Assembly (NCBI RefSeq): GCF_030440515.1
Contig: NZ_CP076543.1
Coordinates: forward strand, 7,603,001 to 7,667,000
Length of the DNA stretch: 64,000 bases
Direction of reading: 5' to 3'
DNA from: Streptomyces xanthophaeus
Lineage (GTDB): Bacteria; Actinomycetota; Actinomycetes; Streptomycetales; Streptomycetaceae
Shown here: positions 1 through 9,075 of the stretch, piece after piece
Position numbering within the stretch: position 1 is the stretch's first letter
Layout of the letters: every line of letters begins with the position of its first letter
The notes under the pieces: generated by a model
Databases searched by the model: none
What the model saw: only the letters and a program-made list of their open reading frames with translations
Told to the model about the DNA's origin: nothing
Translations under genes and position numbers: made by a program

Positions 1-79
1 CGACCACGGCGATCGTGCCGAGCGCGGCTAAGACGGCCCGCCGGACCGTCGGCCGCTTCCTGCCGGATATCTCGTGCAT
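1..79 (-). CDS. Secreted protein, N-terminal fragment (cut by window edge)
   Basis: Only the first 26 codons are present, reading off the left edge. They start MHEISGRKRPTVRRAVLAAL, a basic N-region followed by a hydrophobic stretch, so this looks like a signal peptide. A GAGGG ribosome-binding site lies about 5 bases before the ATG. Codon 17 (29-31) is TTA, rare in Streptomyces and usually linked to bldA control. About 60 bases upstream sits a long LacI-type palindrome, which suggests a sugar-regulated secreted enzyme such as a glycoside hydrolase. That function is inferred from the operator only; no catalytic domain is visible. Confidence 0.6.
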   Translation of the reverse strand, partial: MHEISGRKRPTVRRAVLAALGTIAVV

Positions 80-139
80 GGGTGCCCTCTCTGAAGCGCG
101 CCGAGAGGCGCGGTGCGGGGGGAAAGGTCAGCGGGTCGG

Positions 140-165
140 GCGGCTTGAGAGCGCTCTCAAGCCGC
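140..165. promoter_or_regulatory. LacI/GalR-family operator, 26-bp perfect palindrome
   Basis: The core TTGAGAGCGCTCTCAA extends to a perfect 26-bp palindrome centred on 152/153. The central AGCGCT matches LacI-family sites such as the CebR box TGGGAGCGCTCCCA of cellulose-utilisation genes. It lies 61 bases upstream of the leftward secreted-protein start, the normal position for repression of that promoter. The regulator itself is not in the window. Confidence 0.7.
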
Positions 166-287
166 GCCGCTGGACACTGTCCTCCGCACCCTCACGGGCC
201 GTCAAGAGATTGAACCGGCACAGCATTTGGGAGCAGGGCGAGTTCAACGAATGAACGCACGGGTGCCCCGGCCGACGGATACGACGA

Positions 288-331
288 CCGCCGGCCGGGG
301 TCCCGTACCGCCGCCGGTCGGCGGCCGGCGG
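288..331 (-). terminator. Possible hairpin terminator downstream of the small cysteine-containing ORF
   Basis: CCGCCGGCCG (288-297) can pair with CGGCCGGCGG (322-331), a 10-bp stem with a 24-base loop. It lies downstream of the leftward ORF ending at 371. The long loop and lack of a T-run keep confidence low. The remainder of 80-370 holds only the upstream region of the secreted gene and its operator. Confidence 0.3.
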
Positions 332-370
332 CGGCAGGGCGCTCACCCGTACGGACCAACCCGCCGTACG

Positions 371-592
371 TCACACCGGCGGACCGAGCACCTCCTCGGC
401 GCCGGGCAGGTCATGGACGGAGGCCGCCGTGCCGGTCAGCGGCAGCAGGCCCGACAGCGGGCACGGCACGGGCATCTCGTGGTCGACCTCCCACTGCCCG
501 ACCGTGTTCCCGCCCGCGTGGTCCATGGTGCAGACGGCGTACAGGTTCCCGGCGCAGCCCCGGCACAGCAGCGGCCGGTGGCCGGTCACCAC
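371..592 (-). CDS. Small cysteine-containing hypothetical protein (start or frame uncertain)
   Basis: A 73-aa frame with almost every third position G or C, so coding is likely. It contains CRGC early, followed by CTMDHAGG and CPLSG, suggesting a metal site or redox cysteines. The GTG at 592 has no ribosome-binding site. In this frame the coding-like sequence continues upstream (ARHSGPAVVTGH) to a stop at 686-688 without any other start codon. An overlapping frame opens with GTG at 698 and reads plausible protein (ESCRDRRYKSVPCA) before the two meet near 610-625. This may be one gene broken by a frameshift, or a shorter gene starting at 592. Family not recognised. Confidence 0.5.
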   Translation of the reverse strand: MVTGHRPLLCRGCAGNLYAVCTMDHAGGNTVGQWEVDHEMPVPCPLSGLLPLTGTAASVHDLPGAEEVLGPPV

Positions 593-810
593 GGCCGGTC
601 CGGAGTGCCGCGCACGGCACGCTCTTGTAGCGTCGGTCGCGACAGGATTCCAGGTGATCCCACCGGAGTCCGCAGGCCGGTTCGCTCACGCGGAACACGT
701 CCCGCCGGCGCGCCGAGCCACCCGCGTGCCGCCCGCGCCGGAGCCGAGCCGGTCCGCCCCTCGCGAAGCGACCGGGCGCACGCGCAGCCCCCGTGAGAGA
801 GGCCGTGCCG

Positions 811-1020
811 ATGTCGAAGGATGTCCCGATAGCGAGCCTGCTGCGTGTGGAGAGGGGCGTCGCCGCCCCCGAGGAACTGGCCGCGATCGCGGTCGTCGTC
901 GCGTGTTACGCCCAACGGACCTCCGGCGGCGGCGACACGGCCGGAGGTGCCGGGCCCGGCCGCCGGCGTACTGCCGTACGGGCCGCCGGCTGCTGGGCAG
1001 GTTGCTGGGCCTGCCGCTGA
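811..1020 (+). CDS. Acyl-CoA carboxylase epsilon subunit-like protein
   Basis: A 69-aa protein starting MSKDVPIASLLRVERG behind a GAGAGAGG ribosome-binding site. The segment RVERGVAAPEELAAIAVV matches the conserved core of the small actinobacterial acyl-CoA carboxylase epsilon subunits (RGxATPEELAA). These stabilise the biotin/carboxyltransferase complexes that make malonyl- and methylmalonyl-CoA. The C-terminus (AGCWAGCWACR) is unusual in its cysteines. It converges on the spore-pigment hydroxylase and shares a terminator with it. A role in supplying malonyl-CoA for the pigment synthase is possible but inferred, since no alpha or beta carboxylase subunit is nearby. Confidence 0.65.
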   Translation: MSKDVPIASLLRVERGVAAPEELAAIAVVVACYAQRTSGGGDTAGGAGPGRRRTAVRAAGCWAGCWACR

Positions 1021-1021
1021 A

Positions 1022-1059
1022 CCGCTTCCGCCGGCCGCACGCACGGCCGGCGGAAGCGG
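1022..1059. terminator. Bidirectional terminator between convergent genes
   Basis: A perfect 15-bp inverted repeat (CCGCTTCCGCCGGCC, 1022-1036, pairing with 1045-1059) with an 8-base loop. It begins at the stop codon of the epsilon-like gene and lies just downstream of the leftward hydroxylase stop. It can end transcription from both sides. Confidence 0.8.
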
Positions 1060-1070
1060 GGACGAGGTGG

Positions 1071-2702
1071 TCACGCCCGGCGCAGCACCGTCGAGAGGAC
1101 CTCGCGCAGCGTCGCCGGGGCATCGGCCACGGCTCCCTCCGAGCGCCAGGCCACGAACCCGTCCGGCCGTACGAGCACGGCGCCCTCGGCGCTCATCGCG
1201 TGCACCTCGGTCCAGTCGGAGCGCCCCTCCTGGACCAGGTCCGCACCCGGCCCGGAGCCGATCGTGTAGGCGTCCAGCCGCATCGACAGCTGCCCGGCGA
1301 CCTGCTTCGCGGCCGCCTGCCACGGCGTCCCCGCACCGCTGAGCAGCACGAAGGAGCGCTCGTAGAGGTCCAGGGTGGAGATCCGCTCACCCGAACGGGT
1401 CACCCACATGTGCGGGGCCCGGGTCCCGGTGTCGCCGACCAGCCGCAGGGTCTCCGGGATGACGGGCCGTCCGGGCTCGCCGCCGACGAGCGCGCCCTTC
1501 GGGTAGCAGTAGCCCATGGCGGTGGTGAGGACCCCGCTGCCCGGCCCGCCGCCCATGGTGGGCGGCGGCGCGTACCCCGGGTGGCTGTGTTCCGCCGAAC
1601 GGGCCGACGCGCGCTCGCTGGTGGCCCTGGCAACCGGCAGCCGCTCGTCCTCGTAGGTGTCGAGCAGCCCGATGCCGGCCGAGCCGTCCAGTACCGCGGC
1701 GATCTTCCACGCCAGGTTGTGCGCGTCCTGGATGCCCGTGTTGGAGCCGAACGCCCCCGTGGGAGACATCTCGTGGGCCGCGTCCCCGGCCAGGAACACC
1801 CGACCGGACGAATACCGCTGTGCCACCCGTTCGGCCGCGTGCCACGGGGCCTTGCCGCCGATCTGCACGTCCAGGTCGGGAACACCGATCGCGTCGCGGA
1901 TCTGATCCACGCACCGCTCGTCGGTGAAGTCCTCCAGGGTCTCGCCCTGCTCCGGGTGCCACGGGGCGTGGAAGACCCACTGGGTCTTGTTGTCCACCGG
2001 CAGCAGCGCCCCGTCCGCACCCGGGCGGATCAGGTAGCAGACGATGAAGCGCAGGTCGCCCAGCACCTCGACGAGCTTCTCCGAGCGGAACGTGACGCTC
2101 ACGTTGTGGAACAGCTCGCCGTTACCCGTCTGGGGGATCCGCAGCTGTTCCCTGACGGGACTGCGCGGTCCGTCCGCGGCGATCAGGAAATCGGCGCGCA
2201 CGGTGATGTGCTCGCCCGTCTCCCGGTCCTTCACCACGGCGTTCACCCCTGTGGCGTCCTGGTCGAAGCTCATCAGCTCGGTGGAGAACCGCACGTCCGC
2301 GCCCATCTCGCGGCTCTGTTCGGCCAGCACCGGCTCGACATTGTTCTGGCTGCACAGACACCAGCCCGTCGGGCTGAACCGGGCCAGCGCGCCGGCCGGA
2401 TCGATCGACTTGACCAGCCAGTTGTGGTCGCCGTCGGTCAGCGACCGGGCCTGCAGAATGCCCTGATTTCCCTCCAGTACGGACGCCGCCCGGCGGATCG
2501 CGCGCTCCGCCCCTGCCGTGCGGAACAGCTCCATCGTCCGGGCATTGATGCCACGGCCCCGCGGGTGTGCGGAGGTGCCGGAGTGCTTCTCGACCAGCAG
2601 GTGCCTCACTCCGTGGCGGCTCAGGAAAAGCGAGGTGGACAGGCCCACGAGGGAGCCGCCCACGACGAGAACCGGTACGCGAACATCGGCGTTGTCTTCC
2701 AT
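1071..2702 (-). CDS. whiEVIII: Spore-pigment FAD-dependent polyketide hydroxylase (WhiE ORF VIII type)
   Basis: 543 aa, an aromatic-polyketide hydroxylase of the UbiH/PHBH-like FAD monooxygenase class. The N-terminal dinucleotide fold begins VPVLVVGGSLVGLSTSLFL. The DG motif is AADGPRSPVR and the second FAD motif is GRVFLAGDAAHEMSPTGAFG; a C-terminal thioredoxin-like tail follows. The ATG at 2702 is chosen for its AGGAG site; upstream in-frame codons lack GC bias. It is transcribed divergently from the pigment operon, exactly as ORF VIII is in the S. coelicolor whiE locus, where it modifies the completed aromatic skeleton of the grey spore pigment. Its promoter in the 2703-2978 gap is probably sporulation-specific, by analogy. 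Confidence 0.93.
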   Translation of the reverse strand: MEDNADVRVPVLVVGGSLVGLSTSLFLSRHGVRHLLVEKHSGTSAHPRGRGINARTMELFRTAGAERAIRRAASVLEGNQGILQARSLTDGDHNWLVKSIDPAGALARFSPTGWCLCSQNNVEPVLAEQSREMGADVRFSTELMSFDQDATGVNAVVKDRETGEHITVRADFLIAADGPRSPVREQLRIPQTGNGELFHNVSVTFRSEKLVEVLGDLRFIVCYLIRPGADGALLPVDNKTQWVFHAPWHPEQGETLEDFTDERCVDQIRDAIGVPDLDVQIGGKAPWHAAERVAQRYSSGRVFLAGDAAHEMSPTGAFGSNTGIQDAHNLAWKIAAVLDGSAGIGLLDTYEDERLPVARATSERASARSAEHSHPGYAPPPTMGGGPGSGVLTTAMGYCYPKGALVGGEPGRPVIPETLRLVGDTGTRAPHMWVTRSGERISTLDLYERSFVLLSGAGTPWQAAAKQVAGQLSMRLDAYTIGSGPGADLVQEGRSDWTEVHAMSAEGAVLVRPDGFVAWRSEGAVADAPATLREVLSTVLRRA

Positions 2703-2978
2703 CAGCTGCGGGCTCCTGTTTTCTGTGTGGGGGAGTGGACTCTTTATGCCCCCGATCCGGGATGAGGCCCAGTTGATTCGCCGGTTGTCACCCGCTTGAT
2801 CCGGACATGTAGCGGTACGTCCCCACCCGGATGACGATGAGCGACAGCGGCTCCCCCTGAGACGCGCCGGCCTGCCGTTCCCCACCAGAGGCGGCCGCCG
2901 GCCCGGGCGGACGCCACCGGTGACGGACGAGGGGTCCGTACGCGATGGATCTCCACCCCCTCATGAAGGAGTGAGTAG
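2703..2978. promoter_or_regulatory. Divergent whiE promoter region
   Basis: A 276-bp non-coding gap between the divergent hydroxylase and the pigment operon. By analogy with S. coelicolor whiE it should hold two opposing developmentally controlled promoters, one WhiG/WhiA/WhiB-pathway dependent and the other sigma-F dependent. I could not place -10/-35 boxes with confidence. A clear AAGGAG ribosome-binding site ends the region before ATG 2979. Confidence 0.5.
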
Positions 2979-4076
2979 ATGACAACCACCCTGTCCGAAC
3001 GGGTGTCGCAGTCAGCCTTCGACGGCTCCATGCTCCGGGTCGTCCTGCTGATGGATCTCCACGAGGGGACCCAGCAGCAGTTCTTCGAGGCGTACGAACA
3101 GCTCCGCCACGACATCGCGTCGGTTCCGGGCCACATCAGCGACCAGCTGTGCCAGTCCTTCGAGAATCCCTCCCAATGGCTCATCACCAGCGAGTGGGAA
3201 AGCGCCCCGCAGTACCTCGCATGGGTCAACAGCGAGCACCACGCCGAACAGGTGAAGCCGCTCGGCGCGTGCGCCCGTGCCATGCGCCCGCTCAAGTTCA
3301 CCGTCCTGCGGGAGACCGGCCGCGGCTACGGCCAGGAGTCCCGCCCGGCCACGGCGCGCCTGCAGAAGACCCCCCGGCTGGGCGCCGGCATCGTGCGCCA
3401 CGCCCTCACCTTCACCGTCAAGCCGGGGAGCGAGAAGGCCGTCGCGTCCATCCTCTCCAGCTACGCCTCCCCGGCGGCCCGGGTCGACGACCACACCCGC
3501 CTGTGCCGCACATCCCTGTTCATGCACGGCAACCGGGTCGTACGGACGGTGGAGGTACAGGGCGACCTGATGGCGGCCCTGCGGCACGTCTCCGAGCAGC
3601 CCGAGGTGCGCGCCGTCGAGGAGGCCATCAACCCCTACCTCGAACAGGACCGGAACCTGAACGACCCGGAGTCCGCGCGCATGTTCTTCATGCGGGCGGC
3701 GCTCCCGGCGGTCCACCACATCGCCGCACCCGAGCCCGAGTCCGCCGAGGTCAAGCGGCACGCGCTCTTCTACCCGGCCAAGCCGGGCTGCGGCGCCGCG
3801 CTCGCCAGGTTCCTGGCCCGGCAGGACGAGGCGGCCGCACACCACCCGGCCAGCCCCGTTCGGAGCAGCAGCATCTTCCAGCGTGACGACATCGTCGTTC
3901 GGCTCATCGACGTCCGCGGCCCGCTCGACGCCGAGCCCGACACCACGTTCGGCGTCTCGGGACCGCGCAAGGCGGCGGTGCTCGACCGGCTGACGGCCCG
4001 GGCCGGCAGGCGGGTCCGCACCGCCGGCCACACCATGAACCTGATCACGGACCGCCGGGCACCCGCGGATTCCTGA
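2979..4076 (+). CDS. whiEI: SchA/CurD-like protein (WhiE ORF I type)
   Basis: 365 aa, first gene of the pigment operon. Residues about 15-110 form an antibiotic-biosynthesis-monooxygenase-like (dimeric alpha-beta barrel) domain: [37 protein letters not shown]. SchA/CurD-type repeats follow, with two blocks of similar start ([17 protein letters not shown] near 140 and [17 protein letters not shown] near 260). Proteins of this family occur almost only in spore-pigment clusters (WhiE I, SchA, CurD). Their biochemical role is unsettled, possibly an oxygenase or cyclase helper. The AAGGAG site and ATG fix the start. Confidence 0.92.
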   Translation: MTTTLSERVSQSAFDGSMLRVVLLMDLHEGTQQQFFEAYEQLRHDIASVPGHISDQLCQSFENPSQWLITSEWESAPQYLAWVNSEHHAEQVKPLGACARAMRPLKFTVLRETGRGYGQESRPATARLQKTPRLGAGIVRHALTFTVKPGSEKAVASILSSYASPAARVDDHTRLCRTSLFMHGNRVVRTVEVQGDLMAALRHVSEQPEVRAVEEAINPYLEQDRNLNDPESARMFFMRAALPAVHHIAAPEPESAEVKRHALFYPAKPGCGAALARFLARQDEAAAHHPASPVRSSSIFQRDDIVVRLIDVRGPLDAEPDTTFGVSGPRKAAVLDRLTARAGRRVRTAGHTMNLITDRRAPADS

Positions 4077-4166
4077 TCCTCCCCGGCCCCCTGGCCCACC
4101 CCCCGTTCCACCCCCGATCCCGACCCATCCGCACCAGGCTCTCCCCACACGCAGGAGGAACCCGCC

Positions 4167-4610
4167 ATGACCCAACAGCGCCCACGCATCGTGGACCTCA
4201 GCGAGACGCCCCCCAACCGCCGGCGCGGCGGAGACCTGAGGGCGGTGCTCACCCCGACCTCGGTGGGTTCCACCAGCGGCTTCATGGGCCTGGCGATCAT
4301 GGCCCCCGGGGAGTCGATCGCGGAGCACTACCACCCGTACTCCGAGGAGTTCGTGTACGTGGTCAGCGGCCGGCTGGAGGTCGACCTCGACGGGGAGGCC
4401 CACCCGCTGCGCACCGACCAGGGACTCCTGGTTCCGCTCAACACGCGCCACCGCTTCCGGAACGTGGGGGACACCGAGGCCCGCATGGTCTTCCACCTCG
4501 GCCCGCTGGCCCCGCGCCCCGAGCTCGGCCACGTGGACACCGAGCAGGCCCCGCACCCGGAGGGCACCGCGTGGGAGCAGCCCCCGGACCGTACGGGAGC
4601 GGTCTCGTGA
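4167..4610 (+). CDS. whiEII: Cupin-domain polyketide protein (WhiE ORF II type)
   Basis: 147 aa with a single cupin barrel. Motif 1 is [21 protein letters not shown] (residues about 50-70), giving the His-His-Glu metal ligands. Motif 2 is around [14 protein letters not shown]. WhiE II homologues accompany spore-pigment minimal synthases and are thought to assist cyclisation or oxidation of the poly-beta-ketone. AGGAGG precedes the ATG. Its stop codon overlaps the GTG start of KS-alpha (GTGA), indicating translational coupling. Confidence 0.92.
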   Translation: MTQQRPRIVDLSETPPNRRRGGDLRAVLTPTSVGSTSGFMGLAIMAPGESIAEHYHPYSEEFVYVVSGRLEVDLDGEAHPLRTDQGLLVPLNTRHRFRNVGDTEARMVFHLGPLAPRPELGHVDTEQAPHPEGTAWEQPPDRTGAVS

Positions 4611-5878
4611 CCCGCCGGCGGGTGGCCGTCACCGGAGTCGGTGTCGTCGCGCCCGGCGGGATCGGCGTCCGCGACTTCTGGGACCTGCTCTCCAACGGCC
4701 GTACGGCGACCCGCGGGATCAGCCTCTTCGACCCGGCCGGGTTCCGCTCCCGGATAGCCGCCGAGGTCGACTTCGACCCCGCCGAGCACGGCCTCGAACC
4801 CGGCGAGGCGGACCGGGCCGACCGCTACATCCAGTTCGCCCTGGTGGCCGCCCGGGAGGCGGTGAAGGACGCGGGCCTCGACCTCACCACGGACGAGGCC
4901 TGGCGGACCGGAGTCTCCCTGGGCACCGCCGTCGGCGGCACCACCCGGCTGGAGCACGACTACGTGGCCGTCAGCCAGTCCGGATCCTGGTGGGACGTGG
5001 ACCACAAGCGGGCCGGCCCCTTCCTGCACCGGGCGTTCACCCCCGCCACCCTCGCCTCCGCCGTCGCGGAGCAGACGGGTGCGCGGGGCCCGGTCCAGAC
5101 GGTCTCCACCGGCTGCACCTCGGGACTCGACGCCATCGGGTACGCCGTCCACTCCATCGCGGAGGGCCGGATGGACGTCTGCATCGCGGGCGCCTCCGAC
5201 TCACCCATATCGCCGATCACCGTGGCCTGCTTCGACGCCATCAAGGCGACGTCGCCGAACAACGACGACCCGGCCCACGCCTCCCGGCCGTTCGACGCCG
5301 ACCGGGACGGGTTCGTCCTCGGCGAAGGCGGAGCCGTCCTCGTACTCGAAGAGCTGGAACACGCCCGCGCCCGCGGTGCGACCGTCTACTGCGAGATCGG
5401 CGGCTACGCCACCTTCGGCAACGCCCACCACATGACCGGGCTGACCGCCGAGGGCCTGGAGATGGCCCGGGCCATCGAAACCGCCCTCGCCGAGGCCGGC
5501 GTCGCCGCCGACGAGATCGACTACGTCAACGCGCACGGCTCCGGCACCAAGCAGAACGACCGCCACGAGACCGCGGCGGTCAAGCGGGTCCTGGGCGACC
5601 ACGCCTACAAGACGCCGATGACCTCCATCAAATCCATGGTGGGGCACTCCCTCGGTGCGATCGGCGCCATCGAACTCGCGGCCTGCGTACTCGCCATGAC
5701 CCACCAGGTGGTACCGCCGACGGCGAACTACGAGACGCCCGACCCCGAGTGCGACCTGGACTACGTACCCCGCGTCGCCCGCGGCCGGAAGCTGCGCAGC
5801 GTGCTCTCGGTGGGCAGCGGCTTCGGCGGATTCCAGTCCGCCGTGGTCATGACCCGGCCGAAGGAGGAGGTCTCGTGA
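4607..5878 (+). CDS. whiEIII: Type II polyketide ketosynthase alpha (KS-alpha), spore pigment
   Basis: 423 aa. It catalyses decarboxylative Claisen condensation of malonyl-ACP units as a heterodimer with KS-beta. The active-site Cys170 lies in [11 protein letters not shown], and the catalytic histidines in [11 protein letters not shown] and SMVGHSLGA. Length is normal for the family. The GTG at 4607 overlaps the cupin stop and its own stop overlaps the KS-beta start (GTGA both times), so the three genes are translationally coupled. Confidence 0.96.
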   Translation: MTRRRVAVTGVGVVAPGGIGVRDFWDLLSNGRTATRGISLFDPAGFRSRIAAEVDFDPAEHGLEPGEADRADRYIQFALVAAREAVKDAGLDLTTDEAWRTGVSLGTAVGGTTRLEHDYVAVSQSGSWWDVDHKRAGPFLHRAFTPATLASAVAEQTGARGPVQTVSTGCTSGLDAIGYAVHSIAEGRMDVCIAGASDSPISPITVACFDAIKATSPNNDDPAHASRPFDADRDGFVLGEGGAVLVLEELEHARARGATVYCEIGGYATFGNAHHMTGLTAEGLEMARAIETALAEAGVAADEIDYVNAHGSGTKQNDRHETAAVKRVLGDHAYKTPMTSIKSMVGHSLGAIGAIELAACVLAMTHQVVPPTANYETPDPECDLDYVPRVARGRKLRSVLSVGSGFGGFQSAVVMTRPKEEVS

Positions 5879-7101
5879 CCAGCCGTACGGTCATCACGGG
5901 CATCGGAGTCGTCGCGCCCAACGGCGTGGGCGCCGACGCCTTCTGGAAGGCGACCCAGTCCGGACTCAGCGTCCTGGACCGGGTCACCAGGGCGGGCTGC
6001 GAGCACCTCCCGCTGCGCGTCGCGGGCGAGGTCCGGGGCTTCGACCCCGGCGCCATGGTCGAGGACCGCTTCCTCGTCCAGACCGACCGCTTCACCCACC
6101 ACGCCCTCGCCGCGGCCGACCTCGCCCTGGAGGACGCCCGGCTCGGCCGGGCCGACTACGAGGGCGACCCCTTCTCCGTGGGCGTCGTCACCGCCGCCGG
6201 ATCCGGCGGCGGCGAGTTCGGCCAGCGCGAGCTCCAGCACCTCTGGGAGCAGGGGCCGCGCTTCGTGGGCCCGTACCAGTCGATCGCCTGGTTCTACGCG
6301 GCGAGCACCGGCCAGATCTCCATCCGGCGCGGGCTGAAGGGCCCTTGCGGGGTCGTGGCCAGTGACGAGGCGGGCGGACTGGACGCCTTCGCACACGCGG
6401 TCCGCGGGATCCGCCAGGGCAGCCGGGCCATGCTGGTCGGGGCGACGGAGGCACCGCTGGCGCCGTACTCCATCGTCTGCCAGCTGGAGTACGAGGGGCT
6501 GAGCACGGGGGAGGACCCCGAGCGCGCCTACCGGCCCTTCACCGACAAGGCCTGCGGGTTCGTCCCCGCCGAGGGCGGCGCGATGTTCGTCGTCGAGGAC
6601 GAGGACGAGGCCCGCCGCCGCGGCGCCACCGTACGGGCGGTCCTGGCCGGCCACGCCGCGACCTTCACCGGCACCCGGCGACGGGACACGGCGGGCGAGG
6701 GGCTGGCCCACGCCATCCGCGGCGCCCTGCGGGAGGCCGGCTGCGCGCCCGAGGAGATCGACGTGGTCTTCGCCGACGCCATCGGGACCCCGGAGGCCGA
6801 CGCGGCCGAGGCGGCCGCCATCGCCGACGCCCTCGGCGCGTACGGGCGCAAGGTGCCGGTCACGGCACCCAAGTCCGGTACCGGCAGGGCGTACTGCGCG
6901 GCGCCCGCCCTCGACACCGCGGCCGCGGCCCTGGCCCTGGAGCACGGCATCGTCCCGCCGACCCCGAACGTCTACGACGTGTGCCACGACCTCGACGTGG
7001 TGACCGGCAGCGCCCGCGCGGCGGAGCTGCGCACCGCGCTGGTGCTCAGCCGCGGCCGGATGGGGTCGAACTCCGCGCTCGTCGTCCGCAAGGGCTCGTA
7101 G
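5875..7101 (+). CDS. whiEIV: Ketosynthase beta / chain length factor, spore pigment
   Basis: 408 aa, the catalytically silent partner that shapes the KS cavity and sets chain length. The position of the KS-alpha cysteine is occupied by Glu165 ([12 protein letters not shown]) rather than the glutamine found in most chain length factors. WhiE-type systems make long (dodecaketide) chains. The start GTG overlaps the KS-alpha stop. The fold is otherwise intact, with [11 protein letters not shown] at the start and [11 protein letters not shown] near the C-terminus. Confidence 0.95.
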   Translation: MTSRTVITGIGVVAPNGVGADAFWKATQSGLSVLDRVTRAGCEHLPLRVAGEVRGFDPGAMVEDRFLVQTDRFTHHALAAADLALEDARLGRADYEGDPFSVGVVTAAGSGGGEFGQRELQHLWEQGPRFVGPYQSIAWFYAASTGQISIRRGLKGPCGVVASDEAGGLDAFAHAVRGIRQGSRAMLVGATEAPLAPYSIVCQLEYEGLSTGEDPERAYRPFTDKACGFVPAEGGAMFVVEDEDEARRRGATVRAVLAGHAATFTGTRRRDTAGEGLAHAIRGALREAGCAPEEIDVVFADAIGTPEADAAEAAAIADALGAYGRKVPVTAPKSGTGRAYCAAPALDTAAAALALEHGIVPPTPNVYDVCHDLDVVTGSARAAELRTALVLSRGRMGSNSALVVRKGS

Positions 7102-7119
7102 GAAGAAGGGAGAACCAAG

Positions 7120-7855
<736 letters not shown>

Positions 7856-7875
7856 GACGAAAGGCAAGCACCCGG

Positions 7876-8217
7876 ATGAACCAGACGCACCGCGCTCTCA
7901 TCGTCGCCCGGATGGCGCCGGGATCGGCACCGGACATCGCCGACCTCTTCGCCGGCTCGGACGCGGGTGAACTCCCGCACCTGGTAGGGGTCACGCGCCG
8001 CAGCCTGTTCCAGTTCGGCGACGTCTACCTGCACCTGATCGAGTCGGACCGGCCGCCCGGCCCGGCCATCGCGAAGGTCACCGAGCACCCGGAGTTCCGC
8101 GACCTCAGCGAGCGGCTGACCGCCTACATCAGCCCGCACAACCCGGACACCTGGCGCAGTCCGAAGGACGCCATGGCCCACGAGTTCTACCGCTGGGAGA
8201 ACCCCGGCGCCAAGTGA
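7876..8217 (+). CDS. whiEVII: TcmI-type polyketide cyclase (WhiE ORF VII type)
   Basis: 113 aa, a dimeric alpha-beta-barrel cyclase. It opens HRALIVARMAPGSAPDIADLF and includes GVTRRSLFQFGDVYLHLIES and HPEFRDLSERLTAYISP, typical of TcmI/WhiE VII. It catalyses a late ring closure in aromatic polyketide assembly. The ATG at 7876 follows the upstream stop by about 20 bases with GAAAGG nearby. Last gene of the pigment operon; a strong hairpin follows. Confidence 0.93.
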   Translation: MNQTHRALIVARMAPGSAPDIADLFAGSDAGELPHLVGVTRRSLFQFGDVYLHLIESDRPPGPAIAKVTEHPEFRDLSERLTAYISPHNPDTWRSPKDAMAHEFYRWENPGAK

Positions 8218-8230
8218 ACCGCGGCCCGGA

Positions 8231-8262
8231 CGGGACCCGCACACCGAAGTGTGCGGGTCCCG
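8231..8262 (+). terminator. Terminator of the spore-pigment operon
   Basis: A perfect 14-bp stem (CGGGACCCGCACAC, 8231-8244, with 8249-8262) capped by a 4-base loop, starting 14 bases after the last pigment gene. It separates the operon from the FMN reductase. Confidence 0.8.
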
Positions 8263-8301
8263 CCGCGTGCGGCCGATCGCAAGAGAGCAGGAGGAGCCGG
8301 C

Positions 8302-9009
8302 ATGAACCCGACCGACACCGACCACTTCCCGGCGGATCCGGGCCGTCCGCACGACGGCAAGCCCGCCCGTAGCTCCCTGCACGTGCTCGTCCTGTCCGGT
8401 TCCTCCCGCACCGGATCGGTCAACACCCGCCTCGGCTCCCTGGTCGCCGCCCTGGTGTCCCGGGCCGGCGCCACCGCAGGGGCCGCCACGCTCGGCGACT
8501 TCCCGATGCCCCCGTACGACGGCGACGCGGAGGCCGACGAGGGACTGCCCGAAGGAGCCCTGGCCCTGTGCGCGCGGATCGAGGCCGCGCAGGCGCTGAT
8601 CATCGCCTCCCCCGAGTACAACGCCTCCGTACCGGGCGTGCTCAAGAACGCCATCGACTGGGTCTCGCGCTACCGCCCGCAGCCCTTCAAGGACAAGCAG
8701 ACCCTGCTGGTGTCGGCCTCGCCCTCGATGGTCGGCGGCAACCGGGGGCTCTGGGCCCTGCGCGTACCGCTGGAACACCTCGGCGCGCGCGTCTACCCGG
8801 ACATGTTCAGCCTGGCGGGCGCGCACCAGGCGTTCGCCGAGGACGGCACCCTCACCGACCCGGGCCTCGGCGAGCGCCTCACCAGTACGATCGGCTCCTT
8901 CCTCGACCTCGTCGAGGCCGACACCCGCTACCTGTGCCTGCAGCGCCGCTGGTACGAGTTCCTGGGCGACCGCACCGACGCCCCCGTGACCTCGCGCGCC
9001 CAGGACTGA
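8302..9009 (+). CDS. NAD(P)H-dependent FMN reductase-like flavoprotein
   Basis: 235 aa, flavodoxin-like fold of the NADPH-dependent FMN reductase (SsuE/ChrR) family. LHVLVLSGSSRTGSVNTRLG (about residues 30-50) is the phosphate-binding loop for FMN; ASPEYNASVPGVLKNAIDWV is the other hallmark. CAGGAGGA precedes the ATG. It could supply reduced flavin or detoxify quinones. Placement directly after the pigment operon is suggestive, but a terminator intervenes and it is not part of characterised whiE sets. Confidence 0.85.
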   Translation: MNPTDTDHFPADPGRPHDGKPARSSLHVLVLSGSSRTGSVNTRLGSLVAALVSRAGATAGAATLGDFPMPPYDGDAEADEGLPEGALALCARIEAAQALIIASPEYNASVPGVLKNAIDWVSRYRPQPFKDKQTLLVSASPSMVGGNRGLWALRVPLEHLGARVYPDMFSLAGAHQAFAEDGTLTDPGLGERLTSTIGSFLDLVEADTRYLCLQRRWYEFLGDRTDAPVTSRAQD

Positions 9010-9075
9010 TCATCATCGGCCACAGGGGGTGAGCTATGTTGGAGCGCGAGTGACATGAGTTAGGGAGGCCCTCGA

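Noticed and set aside
429..2765. Long rightward open frame (778 codons) antisense to the hydroxylase
   Set aside because: Mirror of a strongly biased gene; no domain and no ribosome-binding site.
8302..9009. FMN reductase as a ninth gene of the pigment operon
   Set aside because: A strong terminator separates it and known whiE clusters lack it.
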